Origin: UBA4093 sp036676455 | Lineage (GTDB): Bacteria > Cyanobacteriota > Sericytochromatia > S15B-MN24 > UBA4093 | Reading direction: 5' to 3' | DNA length: 20,950 bases | Assembly (NCBI GenBank): GCA_036676455.1 | Contig: JAKFCW010000140.1 | Coordinates: forward strand, 1-20,950 | Part shown: positions 1-6,162 of the stretch, one piece after another | How the letters are laid out: each line of letters starts with the position of its first letter | Position numbering within the stretch: position 1 is the stretch's first letter | Notes under the pieces: generated by a model | Databases searched by the model: none | Seen by the model: the letters and a program-made list of their open reading frames with translations, nothing else | What the model was told of the DNA's origin: nothing | Program-made: the position numbers and the translations under genes

Positions 1-363
1 GACCCGGGCGTTGATGACCTTCTCTTCCTCGTAGTCCTTGGCCGCCTGCACCCAGCCGCGAGCCTGATCGACGCGCCGCTTGGACAGGGTCAGCTGACCG
101 TCCTCGTCCTCCTCGCGGAGGATATAAAGCTCGATCTCATCGCCTTCGGCGACGATGTCCCGCGGGTTGGTCCCGGGGATGTTCGTGAGCTCCTTGATAG
201 GAATCACGCCTTCCGACTTCCCGCCGACATCCACCAGGATCTCATCGGGGGCAACCTTGACGACAATGCCCTTGACGATGTCGCCCTGCTGGAAATCAAC
301 GAACGTGCTTTCGTAGTCGATTTCGGTGATTTCCTCGGTGGCGTGCTGTTCCAATTCCCTCAT
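1..363 (-). CDS. rpsA: 30S ribosomal protein S1, N-terminal 121 residues (cut by window edge)
   Basis: S1 binds mRNA on the small ribosomal subunit and helps start translation of structured messages. Reading the minus strand from the ATG at 361-363 gives an uninterrupted 121 codons that run off the window. After an acidic N-terminal stretch of about 20 residues comes an S1/OB-fold repeat: QQGDIVKGIVVKV, then EILVDVGGKSEGVIPIKEL, then a stretch ending LTLSKRR. These are hallmark S1 phrases. A second repeat should follow outside the window. The gene lies downstream of aroA with its own good promoter. In many bacteria the order is aroA-cmk-rpsA; cmk is missing here. The Shine-Dalgarno before the ATG is weak, which is common for rpsA. 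The family assignment is near certain; total length cannot be judged. Confidence 0.95.
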   Translation of the reverse strand, partial: MRELEQHATEEITEIDYESTFVDFQQGDIVKGIVVKVAPDEILVDVGGKSEGVIPIKELTNIPGTNPRDIVAEGDEIELYILREEDEDGQLTLSKRRVDQARGWVQAAKDYEEEKVINARV

Positions 364-399
364 TCCAGATGTACCCCTATTTTTCTTAAGATTTTTCTC

Positions 400-442
400 G
401 GGTCCCACAAAGCTCGGTTGCTTATAAGGCCCAATGGGACCC
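400..442. repeat. Inverted repeat directly downstream of the rpsA -10
   Basis: GGGTCCCA (400-407) and TGGGACCC (435-442) are perfect 8-base complements separated by 27 bases. The outer arm touches the -10 element. An RNA starting near 436 would lack most of that arm, so the hairpin could form only in transcripts reading through from aroA. It may instead be a protein-binding site at the start of transcription. No T-run follows it on the minus strand, so it is not a standard terminator. Confidence 0.45.
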
Positions 443-471
443 ATCCTACCACCGCGCCCCGGATGTTGCAA
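443..471 (-). promoter_or_regulatory. Sigma-70-type promoter for rpsA
   Basis: On the minus strand, TTGCAA (466-471) and TAGGAT (443-448) are separated by exactly 17 bases. This is a near-consensus vegetative promoter placed between the aroA stop and the rpsA start. The predicted transcription start is near 436, giving a leader of about 70 bases. It would let S1 be expressed separately from the aromatic operon upstream. Confidence 0.7.
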
Positions 472-482
472 GGCTCCGGCCC

Positions 483-1796
483 TCAGCGCAAGCGGGCCAG
501 ATCGTCCCAGAATCCGGGGTAAGAGGTCTCCGTCGAGCGGGTGCCCGTCACCCTGATCGCCCGTGGCGCCAGCAAACCGGCAAGCGCCAGGGTCATCGCC
601 ATCCGGTGATCGTCCTGACTCTCCACGTCGACGGCCCGCCAGCTCGTCTGGCCCTCGATCTCGAGGCCGTCCGCATGCTCGCGGACCGTGACGCCCAGCT
701 TGCCGAGCTCGCGGGCAATCGCCGACAGCCGATCCGACTCCTTCACCCGCAGCTCATGCGCGTCACGGATCTCGGTCCGACCCACCGCACAGGCCGCCGC
801 CAGGCTCAAGATCGGGATCTCATCCACCAGCCGAGGAATCTCGTCGCCTGCGATCGTCGTGCCCCGCAGCTCCGCATGGCGCACCCGCAGATCCGCCACC
901 GGCTCGCCCAGGGCCAGGCGAGCATTCTCCTCGGTGATGTCCGCGCCCATCCGGCGCAACGCGTCCAGCACGCCGGTCCGGGTGGGATTGAGCCCCACGC
1001 CCTCGAGCAGCAGCTCCGAGCCCGGCACGATGGAGCCCGCCACCAGCCAGAAGGCCGCGCTCGAGATATCCCCGGGCACCTCGAAGTCAAAAGGCGAGAG
1101 CGTTCGCCCGCCGCGCACCGCCACCCGCAGGCCGTCCACCGTGAGGTCCGCCCCCATGGCCTGCAGCATCCGCTCGGTGTGATCCCGGCTCTTGGCCGGC
1201 TCACTAACGGAGGTCTCCCCGTCGAGGAACAAGCCCGCCAGCAACAAGGCCGACTTCACCTGGGCACTGGCCACCGGAGAGTCATAGGAAGCGGGTTTGA
1301 GGCCGCCGCCGCGGATGGAGAGGGGCGCCAGGGCCCCGTCTTGGCGCCCGTCGATGCGAGCGCCCATCGCGCGCAGCGGCGAAACCACCCGCAGCATCGG
1401 ACGGCGGCGAATCGAGGCGTCCCCGGTCAGGCAGGCATGGCCGTGAAGCCCGCCCGCGAGCACTCCGAGCATCAGGCGCATGGTGGTCCCGGAATTGCCG
1501 ACGTCCAGGACCTCTCCCGGCTCGCGCAAGCCCCCGAGGCCCGCCCCATGGATGGTCCACGCTTTTCCCTCGCCTTCGATGCGGATCCCCAGGGCATCGT
1601 AGCAACGGATGGTGCCCAGGCAGTCCTCGCCGGAGAGGAAGTTGGTGACGCGGGATGGGCCGTCGGCGAGGGCGCCGAGCATGATGGCCCGGTGGGAGAG
1701 GGACTTGTCGCCCGGGATGCGAAGGCGGCCCCGCAAGGGGCCGCCAGGCTCGACGAGGCGCGTGTCCGGGATCAGAGATTGAGTTCCTGACGCCAT
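483..1796 (-). CDS. aroA: 3-phosphoshikimate 1-carboxyvinyltransferase (EPSP synthase)
   Basis: This cytoplasmic enzyme joins shikimate-3-phosphate and phosphoenolpyruvate, the sixth step of chorismate synthesis. The 437 residues are the normal family length. Visible signatures are PGDKSLSHR near residues 28-36, GNSGTTMRLM near 101-110, SRDHTERML near 204-212, the catalytic Asp in RLVDEIPIL near 323-331, KESDRL near 353, and DHRMAM near 397. The ATG at 1794-1796 has a GAGGGAG Shine-Dalgarno at 1804-1810. The start lies inside the end of tyrA (25-base overlap), so translation is probably coupled. It is the last gene of a DAHP synthase-tyrA-aroA operon. No residue known to be essential appears to be missing. 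Confidence 0.97.
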   Translation of the reverse strand: MASGTQSLIPDTRLVEPGGPLRGRLRIPGDKSLSHRAIMLGALADGPSRVTNFLSGEDCLGTIRCYDALGIRIEGEGKAWTIHGAGLGGLREPGEVLDVGNSGTTMRLMLGVLAGGLHGHACLTGDASIRRRPMLRVVSPLRAMGARIDGRQDGALAPLSIRGGGLKPASYDSPVASAQVKSALLLAGLFLDGETSVSEPAKSRDHTERMLQAMGADLTVDGLRVAVRGGRTLSPFDFEVPGDISSAAFWLVAGSIVPGSELLLEGVGLNPTRTGVLDALRRMGADITEENARLALGEPVADLRVRHAELRGTTIAGDEIPRLVDEIPILSLAAACAVGRTEIRDAHELRVKESDRLSAIARELGKLGVTVREHADGLEIEGQTSWRAVDVESQDDHRMAMTLALAGLLAPRAIRVTGTRSTETSYPGFWDDLARLR

Positions 1797-2611
1797 TTTC
1801 CGACTCCCTCGAACATCATCTCGATGGCCGTGGTGGTCTCGGCCTGGACCATGATCTCGATCTGGGTGAGCTGGTAGCGCATGGCGGCGATCGCGTGCAG
1901 GATCGCCTCCTTGTTCTGGCTGCAGATGTCGCGCCCCAGGATGGGGTTGGTCATCGCGAGCCGGGTGGTGTCGCGGAAGCCACTGGCCGCCAGCTTGGGC
2001 AGCTCCGGCACCTCGCGGATGGCCCCCTGGGCGATCCGCGCGGTGGCGGCTGCCATCAAGAGGGGCATGTGGCTGGTGAAGGCCACGGCCAGGTCATGGG
2101 TGTCGGGGGGCATTTCCAGCCATTCCATGCCGAGCGGGGCGAGGATCTCGCGGACCTTCTCGGCGGCCTGGCGCTCGGCGTCGTTGGTCGGCGTGAGGAT
2201 GAAGGTCTTGCCAGCGAAGAGCTCGGGGTCGGAGGCCTCGAGGCCGGCGACTTCCTTGCCGGCCATGGGATGGCCGCCGACGAAGGCTCCTTCGGGGAAG
2301 TAGCGCTGGCCGAGGGTGACGGCGGTTTGCTTGACCGAGCCCATGTCCACGACGACGGCGCCGTCCTTGAGGTGGGCGGCGACGGCCTTGAAGATGGCCT
2401 CGAAGGTGCCAAGGGGAGTGGCGATCGCCACCAGGTCCGCCTTGGAAACGGCGGACGCCAGGTCCTTGGTGGCATCGATGCCGAACTCGGGGGCGCGCTT
2501 CAGGGTGGCGGGATGAATCTCGACGGCCTTGACCGTGGCATGGGGGGCGAGAGCCCGGGCCATCGATCCTCCGATGAGCCCGAGCCCGATTATGGCGACG
2601 TGGGTGGACAT
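1772..2611 (-). CDS. tyrA: Prephenate/arogenate dehydrogenase
   Basis: TyrA oxidatively decarboxylates prephenate (or arogenate) using NAD(P)+, committing flux to tyrosine. The 279 residues begin with a Rossmann fold, GLGLIGG at residues 9-15, followed by DMGSVK near 89-94 and the catalytic-histidine motif GGHPMAGKE near 112-120. A helical dimerisation domain carrying FTSHMPLLMAAA and ASGFRDTTRLA fills the C-terminal half. No ACT or chorismate mutase domain is fused, so it is the short monofunctional form. The ATG is preceded by AGGAGG (3-base spacing), which overlaps the stop codon of the upstream DAHP synthase gene. The 7-base intergenic gap implies one transcript. Sequence alone does not show whether prephenate or arogenate, or NAD or NADP, is preferred. 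Confidence 0.95.
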   Translation of the reverse strand: MSTHVAIIGLGLIGGSMARALAPHATVKAVEIHPATLKRAPEFGIDATKDLASAVSKADLVAIATPLGTFEAIFKAVAAHLKDGAVVVDMGSVKQTAVTLGQRYFPEGAFVGGHPMAGKEVAGLEASDPELFAGKTFILTPTNDAERQAAEKVREILAPLGMEWLEMPPDTHDLAVAFTSHMPLLMAAATARIAQGAIREVPELPKLAASGFRDTTRLAMTNPILGRDICSQNKEAILHAIAAMRYQLTQIEIMVQAETTTAIEMMFEGVGKWRQELNL

Positions 2612-2618
2612 GAGCCTC

Positions 2619-3665
2619 CTAGAACCCGGCCTTTTGAGGCAGGGGATTGAACTGGTGTAAGACGGCCTTCATGGCGCGCAACTCCGCCATCAAATTGGCG
2701 AAGGTCCCCGGCAAGAGGGCCTGTGGACCGTCCGAGAGGGCCTCCTCCGGACGGGGATGGACCTCGATCATCAGGCCGTCGGCCCCGGCGACGATCGCCG
2801 CCTTGGCCATCGGTCCTACAAGATACCATTTGCCGGTGCCATGGGAGGGGTCGCCGATCACGGGAAGGTGGGAAAGGCGCTTGGCGACCGGGATGGCGGA
2901 AATATCCATGGTGTTGCGGGTGTACTGGGTCTCGACGGTGCGGATGCCGCGCTCGCAGAGGATGACCTGGCAATTGCCCTCGTTGAGGATGTACTCGGCG
3001 GCCATCAGCCACTCCTCGAGGGTGGCGGAGGGCCCGCGCTTGAGCATGATGGGCTTGCTCATGCGGCCGACCTTCTTGAGCAGCGAGAAGTTCTGCATGT
3101 TGCGGGCACCGAGTTGCAAGATGTCGGCGTAGTAGGCGCACATCTCCACGTCTTCCGAGTCCATGACCTCGGTGATGACGGGCATCTTGAAGGCCTCGCG
3201 GGCCTCGGCAAGCAGCTTCAAGCCCTCTTCTCCCAGGCCCTGGAAGGTGTAGGGGCTGGTGCGGGGCTTGAAGGCGCCGCCGCGCAGGATGGTCGCCCCG
3301 GCGTCCTTGACGGTCTGGGCGGTCTCGAAGAGCTGCTCGCGGGACTCGACCGAGCAGGGTCCGGCCATGACGACGAGCTGGTCGGAGCCGCCGATGCTGA
3401 CGCCGTAGCCGACGTCGATGATGGTGTCTTCGGGCTTGACCTCGCGCGAGACGAGCTTGAAGGGCCGGCGGATGGGAACGACCTCGGCGACCCCGTCGAG
3501 GGTGGTGAGGGACTGCGGCGAGACGGCGCGCTTGTCTCCGATGGCGCCGATGATGGTGCGCTCGACGCCCTGCGAGAGGTGGGTCTTGAAGCCGAGAGAG
3601 GAAAGTTTCTCCACGACGTGGCTGATCTGCTGGGCCGTGGCGTCTGATTTCATGACGATAATCAT
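2619..3665 (-). CDS. aroF: 3-deoxy-7-phosphoheptulonate (DAHP) synthase with N-terminal ferredoxin-like regulatory domain
   Basis: It condenses phosphoenolpyruvate and erythrose-4-phosphate, the entry step to aromatic amino acids. The 348 residues divide into an N-terminal regulatory domain (about 1-75, starting MIIVMKSDATAQQ) and a TIM barrel. Barrel signatures include AGPCSVES near 101-108, LRGGAFKPRTSPYTFQGLG near 127-145, QLGARNMQNFSLL, PIMLKRG, GDPSHGTGKW and LMIEVHPRPEEALSDG. This layout matches the type I-beta enzymes of the Thermotoga/Bacillus group. In Thermotoga the N-terminal domain mediates tyrosine and phenylalanine feedback; that such control exists here is inference. The open frame extends upstream without another plausible start codon, so I place the start at 3663-3665. 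It is the first gene of the aromatic operon. The symbol is family-level. Confidence 0.93.
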   Translation of the reverse strand: MIIVMKSDATAQQISHVVEKLSSLGFKTHLSQGVERTIIGAIGDKRAVSPQSLTTLDGVAEVVPIRRPFKLVSREVKPEDTIIDVGYGVSIGGSDQLVVMAGPCSVESREQLFETAQTVKDAGATILRGGAFKPRTSPYTFQGLGEEGLKLLAEAREAFKMPVITEVMDSEDVEMCAYYADILQLGARNMQNFSLLKKVGRMSKPIMLKRGPSATLEEWLMAAEYILNEGNCQVILCERGIRTVETQYTRNTMDISAIPVAKRLSHLPVIGDPSHGTGKWYLVGPMAKAAIVAGADGLMIEVHPRPEEALSDGPQALLPGTFANLMAELRAMKAVLHQFNPLPQKAGF

Positions 3666-3672
3666 TTTCGTC

Positions 3673-3700
3673 GGCGCCCTCGGGCGCCTTCCCCCTTTCG
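3673..3700 (-). promoter_or_regulatory. Hairpin between a Shine-Dalgarno-like run and the DAHP synthase start
   Basis: Reading the minus strand, a purine run AAAGGGGGAAGG (3689-3700) is followed by GGCGCCC-GA-GGGCGCC (3673-3688), a perfect palindrome, then seven bases and the ATG. Folding of the palindrome would bring the purine run to a normal distance from the start codon. Alternatively the hairpin hinders initiation. Confidence 0.4.
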
Positions 3701-3709
3701 TGCTAGCAT
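3701..3709 (+). promoter_or_regulatory. Extended -10 element, candidate promoter for the vanZ-comF pair
   Basis: TGCTAGCAT is an extended -10 (TGn plus TAGCAT) in the gap between divergent genes. No convincing -35 lies 16-18 bases upstream, which is typical of extended -10 promoters. Transcription would begin near 3716, leaving a leader of about 90 bases. Confidence 0.4.
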
Positions 3710-3749
3710 GAGGGTTGCGGCCGGAAGGCCCGCGCCCCGTCACTGTCAT

Positions 3750-3788
3750 GCCCCCGAGTGGGGGCCCCCAAACCCTCGCCTCGAGGGT
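3750..3788 (+). other. Two tandem hairpins in the vanZ leader
   Basis: GCCCCC-GAGT-GGGGGC (3750-3765) and ACCCTCG-CCT-CGAGGGT (3772-3788) are perfect adjacent stem-loops. The second ends six bases before the GGAGAG ribosome binding site. Neither is followed by a T-run, so they look like leader structure, not terminators. Confidence 0.45.
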
Positions 3789-3806
3789 GCTCCGGAGAGA
3801 TGCAGC

Positions 3807-4298
3807 ATGCACCGGCTCTTGCCCCGGCGGCGGCCTTGGCCCCGCACCTGGCCCCTGCCCTACGCCCTTCGCGTGGCGTTCCTGTTGGGATGGATGGGAC
3901 TGATCTTCCTTTTCTCGGCGGACAGCAACTCGGGAGCGACCTCCGGAGGCCTCGTGGAGGCCCTCGCCAGCCTGCTTACGAGCATCGTGGGCCCGATGGG
4001 CCCCGAGGCTCGCGACACCCTGCACTTCCTGCTGCGCAAGGCCGCCCACTTCACCGAGTATGCCGTCCTGGCCCTGCTCTGGACCGGGGTGCTCCCACGC
4101 GGCAGGCAGAGCCTCATCCTGGCGTTCTGCCTCACCACCGGCTACGCGGTCACCGACGAGGTCCACCAGATCTTCGTGCCCCACCGCGGTCCCAGTCCCA
4201 TCGACGTCCTCATCGACGCCTCGGGCGCCGCCGTCGCCCTCGCCGGCCACTGGCTCCTCAAAGCCCGCCACCTTGATCCTGTAACAAAAATTCATTAA
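3807..4298 (+). CDS. VanZ-family membrane protein
   Basis: VanZ-family proteins are small inner-membrane proteins. The namesake raises teicoplanin resistance, but most members have no settled role. This protein has 163 residues with four likely membrane helices: about 18-38 (ALRVAFLLGWMGLIFLF), 72-96, 102-118 and 130-152. The family signature is clear: RKAAHFTEYAVLAL near 77-90, then TDEVHQIFVPHRGPSPIDVLIDASGA near 116-141 in two parts, with the conserved His, Asp and Glu residues. I chose the ATG at 3807 because GGAGAG sits seven bases upstream; an ATG at 3708 would add 33 residues lacking family character. ComF-like follows 29 bases later, probably on the same transcript. Confidence 0.85.
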   Translation: MHRLLPRRRPWPRTWPLPYALRVAFLLGWMGLIFLFSADSNSGATSGGLVEALASLLTSIVGPMGPEARDTLHFLLRKAAHFTEYAVLALLWTGVLPRGRQSLILAFCLTTGYAVTDEVHQIFVPHRGPSPIDVLIDASGAAVALAGHWLLKARHLDPVTKIH

Positions 4299-4306
4299 AC
4301 TGGCAA

Positions 4307-4326
4307 GCACTTTTTGAGGGAAGTGC
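4307..4326 (+). promoter_or_regulatory. Shine-Dalgarno presented in a hairpin loop before comF
   Basis: GCACTT (4307-4312) and AAGTGC (4321-4326) can pair, leaving TTTGAGGG as the loop. The GAGGG ribosome binding site is in the loop and the ATG begins two bases after the stem. The structure could display or restrict the site. Confidence 0.4.
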
Positions 4327-4327
4327 C

Positions 4328-5032
4328 ATGCGCGATCGCCTCCGCGGGCTCTGGGCCCGCCTTCTAGCTGCCTGCTTCCAGACCCGCTGTATCGCCTGCA
4401 AGGCCTGGGCTTCCGCTCCGCTCTGCACCTCCTGCGATCAGCCACTTCCCCCATTTCCATCTGATGCTTGCCCGCGCTGCCTCGGCTCGCAGACGCCCTG
4501 CCCCCTCTGCACCGCTTCCTCCCCGCTCGCGCAGGTCTACGCCGCTGCCCCCTACACCGGCCTCATGCGCCTCGCCATCCACGCCCTGAAGTTTGACGGC
4601 CGCCCCGAACTCGCCGACTGGCTGGCCGCCCACATGACCACCAGCCTGCCGCAACTGGATTCGGACTGGATCCTGGTGGCCGTCCCCCTTAGCGGCGATC
4701 GCCTCCGCAGCCGCGGCTACAACCAGGCCAACTGGCTCGCCCAGCGGATTCGCGGCTATGCCAAAGCGCCCCAGTTGCTGAGGCGCTCGCGCTTCACTCC
4801 TTCTCAGGTCGGACAGGGCAGAGACGAGCGCTGGCAAGGGATGCGAGACGCCTTCGAGGCTTCCCCCGACGTCAAAGGCAAGCGCATCCTCCTCGTGGAC
4901 GACGTCCTCACCACCGGAGCCACCCTCACCTGGGCCGCCCACGCCCTGAAATCCGCGGGCGCAGCCGAGGTGCGGGCCCTCGTGGCCGCGCGAGCCCAGC
5001 TCAAGAAGAAAGGACAAGTCTCAGTCGAGTGA
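4328..5032 (+). CDS. comF: ComF-family phosphoribosyltransferase-like protein
   Basis: ComF/ComFC proteins are needed for natural transformation in several bacteria and contain a type I phosphoribosyltransferase fold of uncertain catalytic role. In these 234 residues the N-terminus has four CxxC pairs (C21/C24, C33/C36, C48/C51, C58/C61), a double zinc-ribbon. Next come the family phrase AIHALKFDGRPELADWLA, then VAVPLSGDRLRSRGYNQANWLA and the PRPP-binding loop RILLVDDVLTTGATL near 191-205. Length and motif order match the family. The ATG follows GAGGG by seven bases. No other competence gene is recognisable nearby, so a role in DNA uptake is only family-based inference. Confidence 0.9.
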   Translation: MRDRLRGLWARLLAACFQTRCIACKAWASAPLCTSCDQPLPPFPSDACPRCLGSQTPCPLCTASSPLAQVYAAAPYTGLMRLAIHALKFDGRPELADWLAAHMTTSLPQLDSDWILVAVPLSGDRLRSRGYNQANWLAQRIRGYAKAPQLLRRSRFTPSQVGQGRDERWQGMRDAFEASPDVKGKRILLVDDVLTTGATLTWAAHALKSAGAAEVRALVAARAQLKKKGQVSVE

Positions 5033-5041
5033 GACCTGTCC
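5002..5041. terminator. Two-way terminator between comF and the convergent lipoprotein gene
   Basis: GGACA-a-GTCTCA (5012-5023) pairs with TGAGAC-c-TGTCC (5030-5041) around a six-base loop and one mismatch. The comF stop codon lies in the hairpin. On the minus strand the stem is followed by TTTCTTCTT (5011 downward), a good uridine-rich tail for the convergent gene. The plus-strand tail (TTCT) is weaker. Confidence 0.65.
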
Positions 5042-5068
5042 TTCTCGATGATGCATCGCGTTTCTGAC

Positions 5069-5121
5069 GTCACTCCCGCGAAAGCGGGAGTCCAGTGGAT
5101 TCCCGCTTTCGCGGGAATGAC
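5069..5121. repeat. REP-like paired palindromes
   Basis: Two 20-base palindromes, ACTCCCGCGAAAGCGGGAGT (5072-5091) and ATTCCCGCTTTCGCGGGAAT (5099-5118), are arranged head to head so that the whole 53 bases form one larger inverted repeat (GTCAC...TGGAT...ATGAC) with few mismatches. Similar CCCGC-GAAA-GCGGG units are dispersed in many bacterial genomes, and ATTCCC-n8-GGGAAT is the form of the neisserial dRS3 element. Only one copy occurs in this window, so dispersed repetition is inferred from known elements. Confidence 0.7.
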
Positions 5122-5151
5122 GCCGGTAGGGTTGCTCGCCCCCTGCGAAAC

Positions 5152-6036
5152 CTACTGTTCGCTGGGCTCGGCGTCCTCGACGCTCACGGTCGCCTCGCCG
5201 GTGACCTGGCCAGCCTGATTGGTGATCGTCACGTCGGCCTCGACCGCGGCCTCGTCCTGCGTCACCTCCGCCTCGACCTGAGCCGCGCTGTCAACCGTGC
5301 GCGTCACCACCACGCCATCCGCCGACTTCGTGAAGGTGATCTGAACCACCGTGCCGTCGAAGCGGGTGATGGTGCCCGTGCCGGTCTGGCTGCCGTCAGC
5401 GGCCTCGACCCGGGTCCAGGCCACGGTCTTCACCTTCTCGTCCTTCCGGGTGAAGGTCGCCTTGTAGGCGATGGTCCAGTTCCCATCGGCATCCACGACG
5501 CGAGAGCGGTCGATGACCAGGCTCATGCCGTTCTTGTGCTGCTGTTCGAGGTGGAAGTTCGCCTCGATCAGGTTCTCGAGCGTCTCGTCGGCGTAGACCT
5601 TGACGATGATCTGCTTCTTGGCGCCGTTCTTGTGCTCGAACTCCATCTTCTTCGTGACGGTATTGCCTTCGGTGGTCGTCTCGACCTGGGTCTTCATGGC
5701 TCCGCGCTTGTGCTCGATCCGCTGCTTGGAACGCTCCTTGAAACGCTCCATGCGCTCCTTGAGCTTGACCGAGGCTGATGCGCGGGCCGAAACCTCGACG
5801 CCCAGGGCCATGGTGCCCATCGAGGACTCCGACATGGCATCCGCGTCGGACATGTCCTGGTTCATCTGGCTAGCGACGAGGTAGTCACTCACCATCGACT
5901 TGACGGCCGCTTGCTGCTGGGGGTTGAGGTTGGAGGTCAAGCCTGCGAACGTCCCGGTGGGCAGCCCGGCGCAGGCCGTGAGCGAAGCACCGATCGAAAG
6001 AGCCAGGACGGTCGAGAAAAGCGTCTTCTTGGACAT
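5152..6036 (-). CDS. Predicted lipoprotein of unknown function
   Basis: I do not recognise the family. The 294 residues begin with a lipoprotein signal (KK, a hydrophobic core, then SLTAC with the lipidated cysteine at 22). A Gln/Met/Ser-rich stretch (about 35-75) is followed by a highly charged helix near 92-112 (KERMERFKERSKQRIEHKR). The rest alternates polar and hydrophobic residues like repeated beta strands: KMEFEHKNGAKKQIIVKVYAD, WTIAYKATFTRKDEKVKTVAW, GTITRFDGTVVQITFTKS. It ends in an acidic Val/Glu/Thr-rich tail. AAGGAT lies eight bases before the ATG at 6034-6036. It is in the same direction as the upstream symporter gene but 125 bases away, so it may have its own promoter. The strand pattern suggests an extracytoplasmic beta structure; binding partners are unknown. 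Confidence 0.75.
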   Translation of the reverse strand: MSKKTLFSTVLALSIGASLTACAGLPTGTFAGLTSNLNPQQQAAVKSMVSDYLVASQMNQDMSDADAMSESSMGTMALGVEVSARASASVKLKERMERFKERSKQRIEHKRGAMKTQVETTTEGNTVTKKMEFEHKNGAKKQIIVKVYADETLENLIEANFHLEQQHKNGMSLVIDRSRVVDADGNWTIAYKATFTRKDEKVKTVAWTRVEAADGSQTGTGTITRFDGTVVQITFTKSADGVVVTRTVDSAAQVEAEVTQDEAAVEADVTITNQAGQVTGEATVSVEDAEPSEQ

Positions 6037-6119
6037 GGGCGGTATCCTTTCAGGCGAAGTGAACGGGAACGAGCTGAACCGAATCTGTCCCCAGGTTAGC
6101 GAAAAGCGGCCGCTGGCGT

Positions 6120-6162
6120 ATCCGCCGATCGGCCGCTCGGTCGATCCGCTATTTGGCGGATC
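6120..6162 (-). other. Alternative hairpins downstream of the symporter gene
   Basis: GCGGATC (6156-6162, touching the symporter stop codon) pairs perfectly with GATCCGC (6143-6149) over a six-base loop. The overlapping GGCGGAT (6155-6161) can instead pair with ATCCGCC (6120-6126). There is no T-run, so termination would not be of the standard intrinsic type. The remaining intergenic bases to 6037 hold further short palindromes but no promoter I can support. Confidence 0.4.

Noticed and set aside
2619..4460. Extension of the DAHP synthase frame to 613 residues
   Set aside because: The added N-terminal part runs antisense through vanZ and the start of comF and has no family character. The enzyme starts at MIIVMK.
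5095..5778. Plus-strand open frame starting MDSRFRGND
   Set aside because: The first residues are the translation of the REP-like palindrome, a familiar false start. The rest is antisense to the lipoprotein gene, which has a signal peptide and ribosome binding site.
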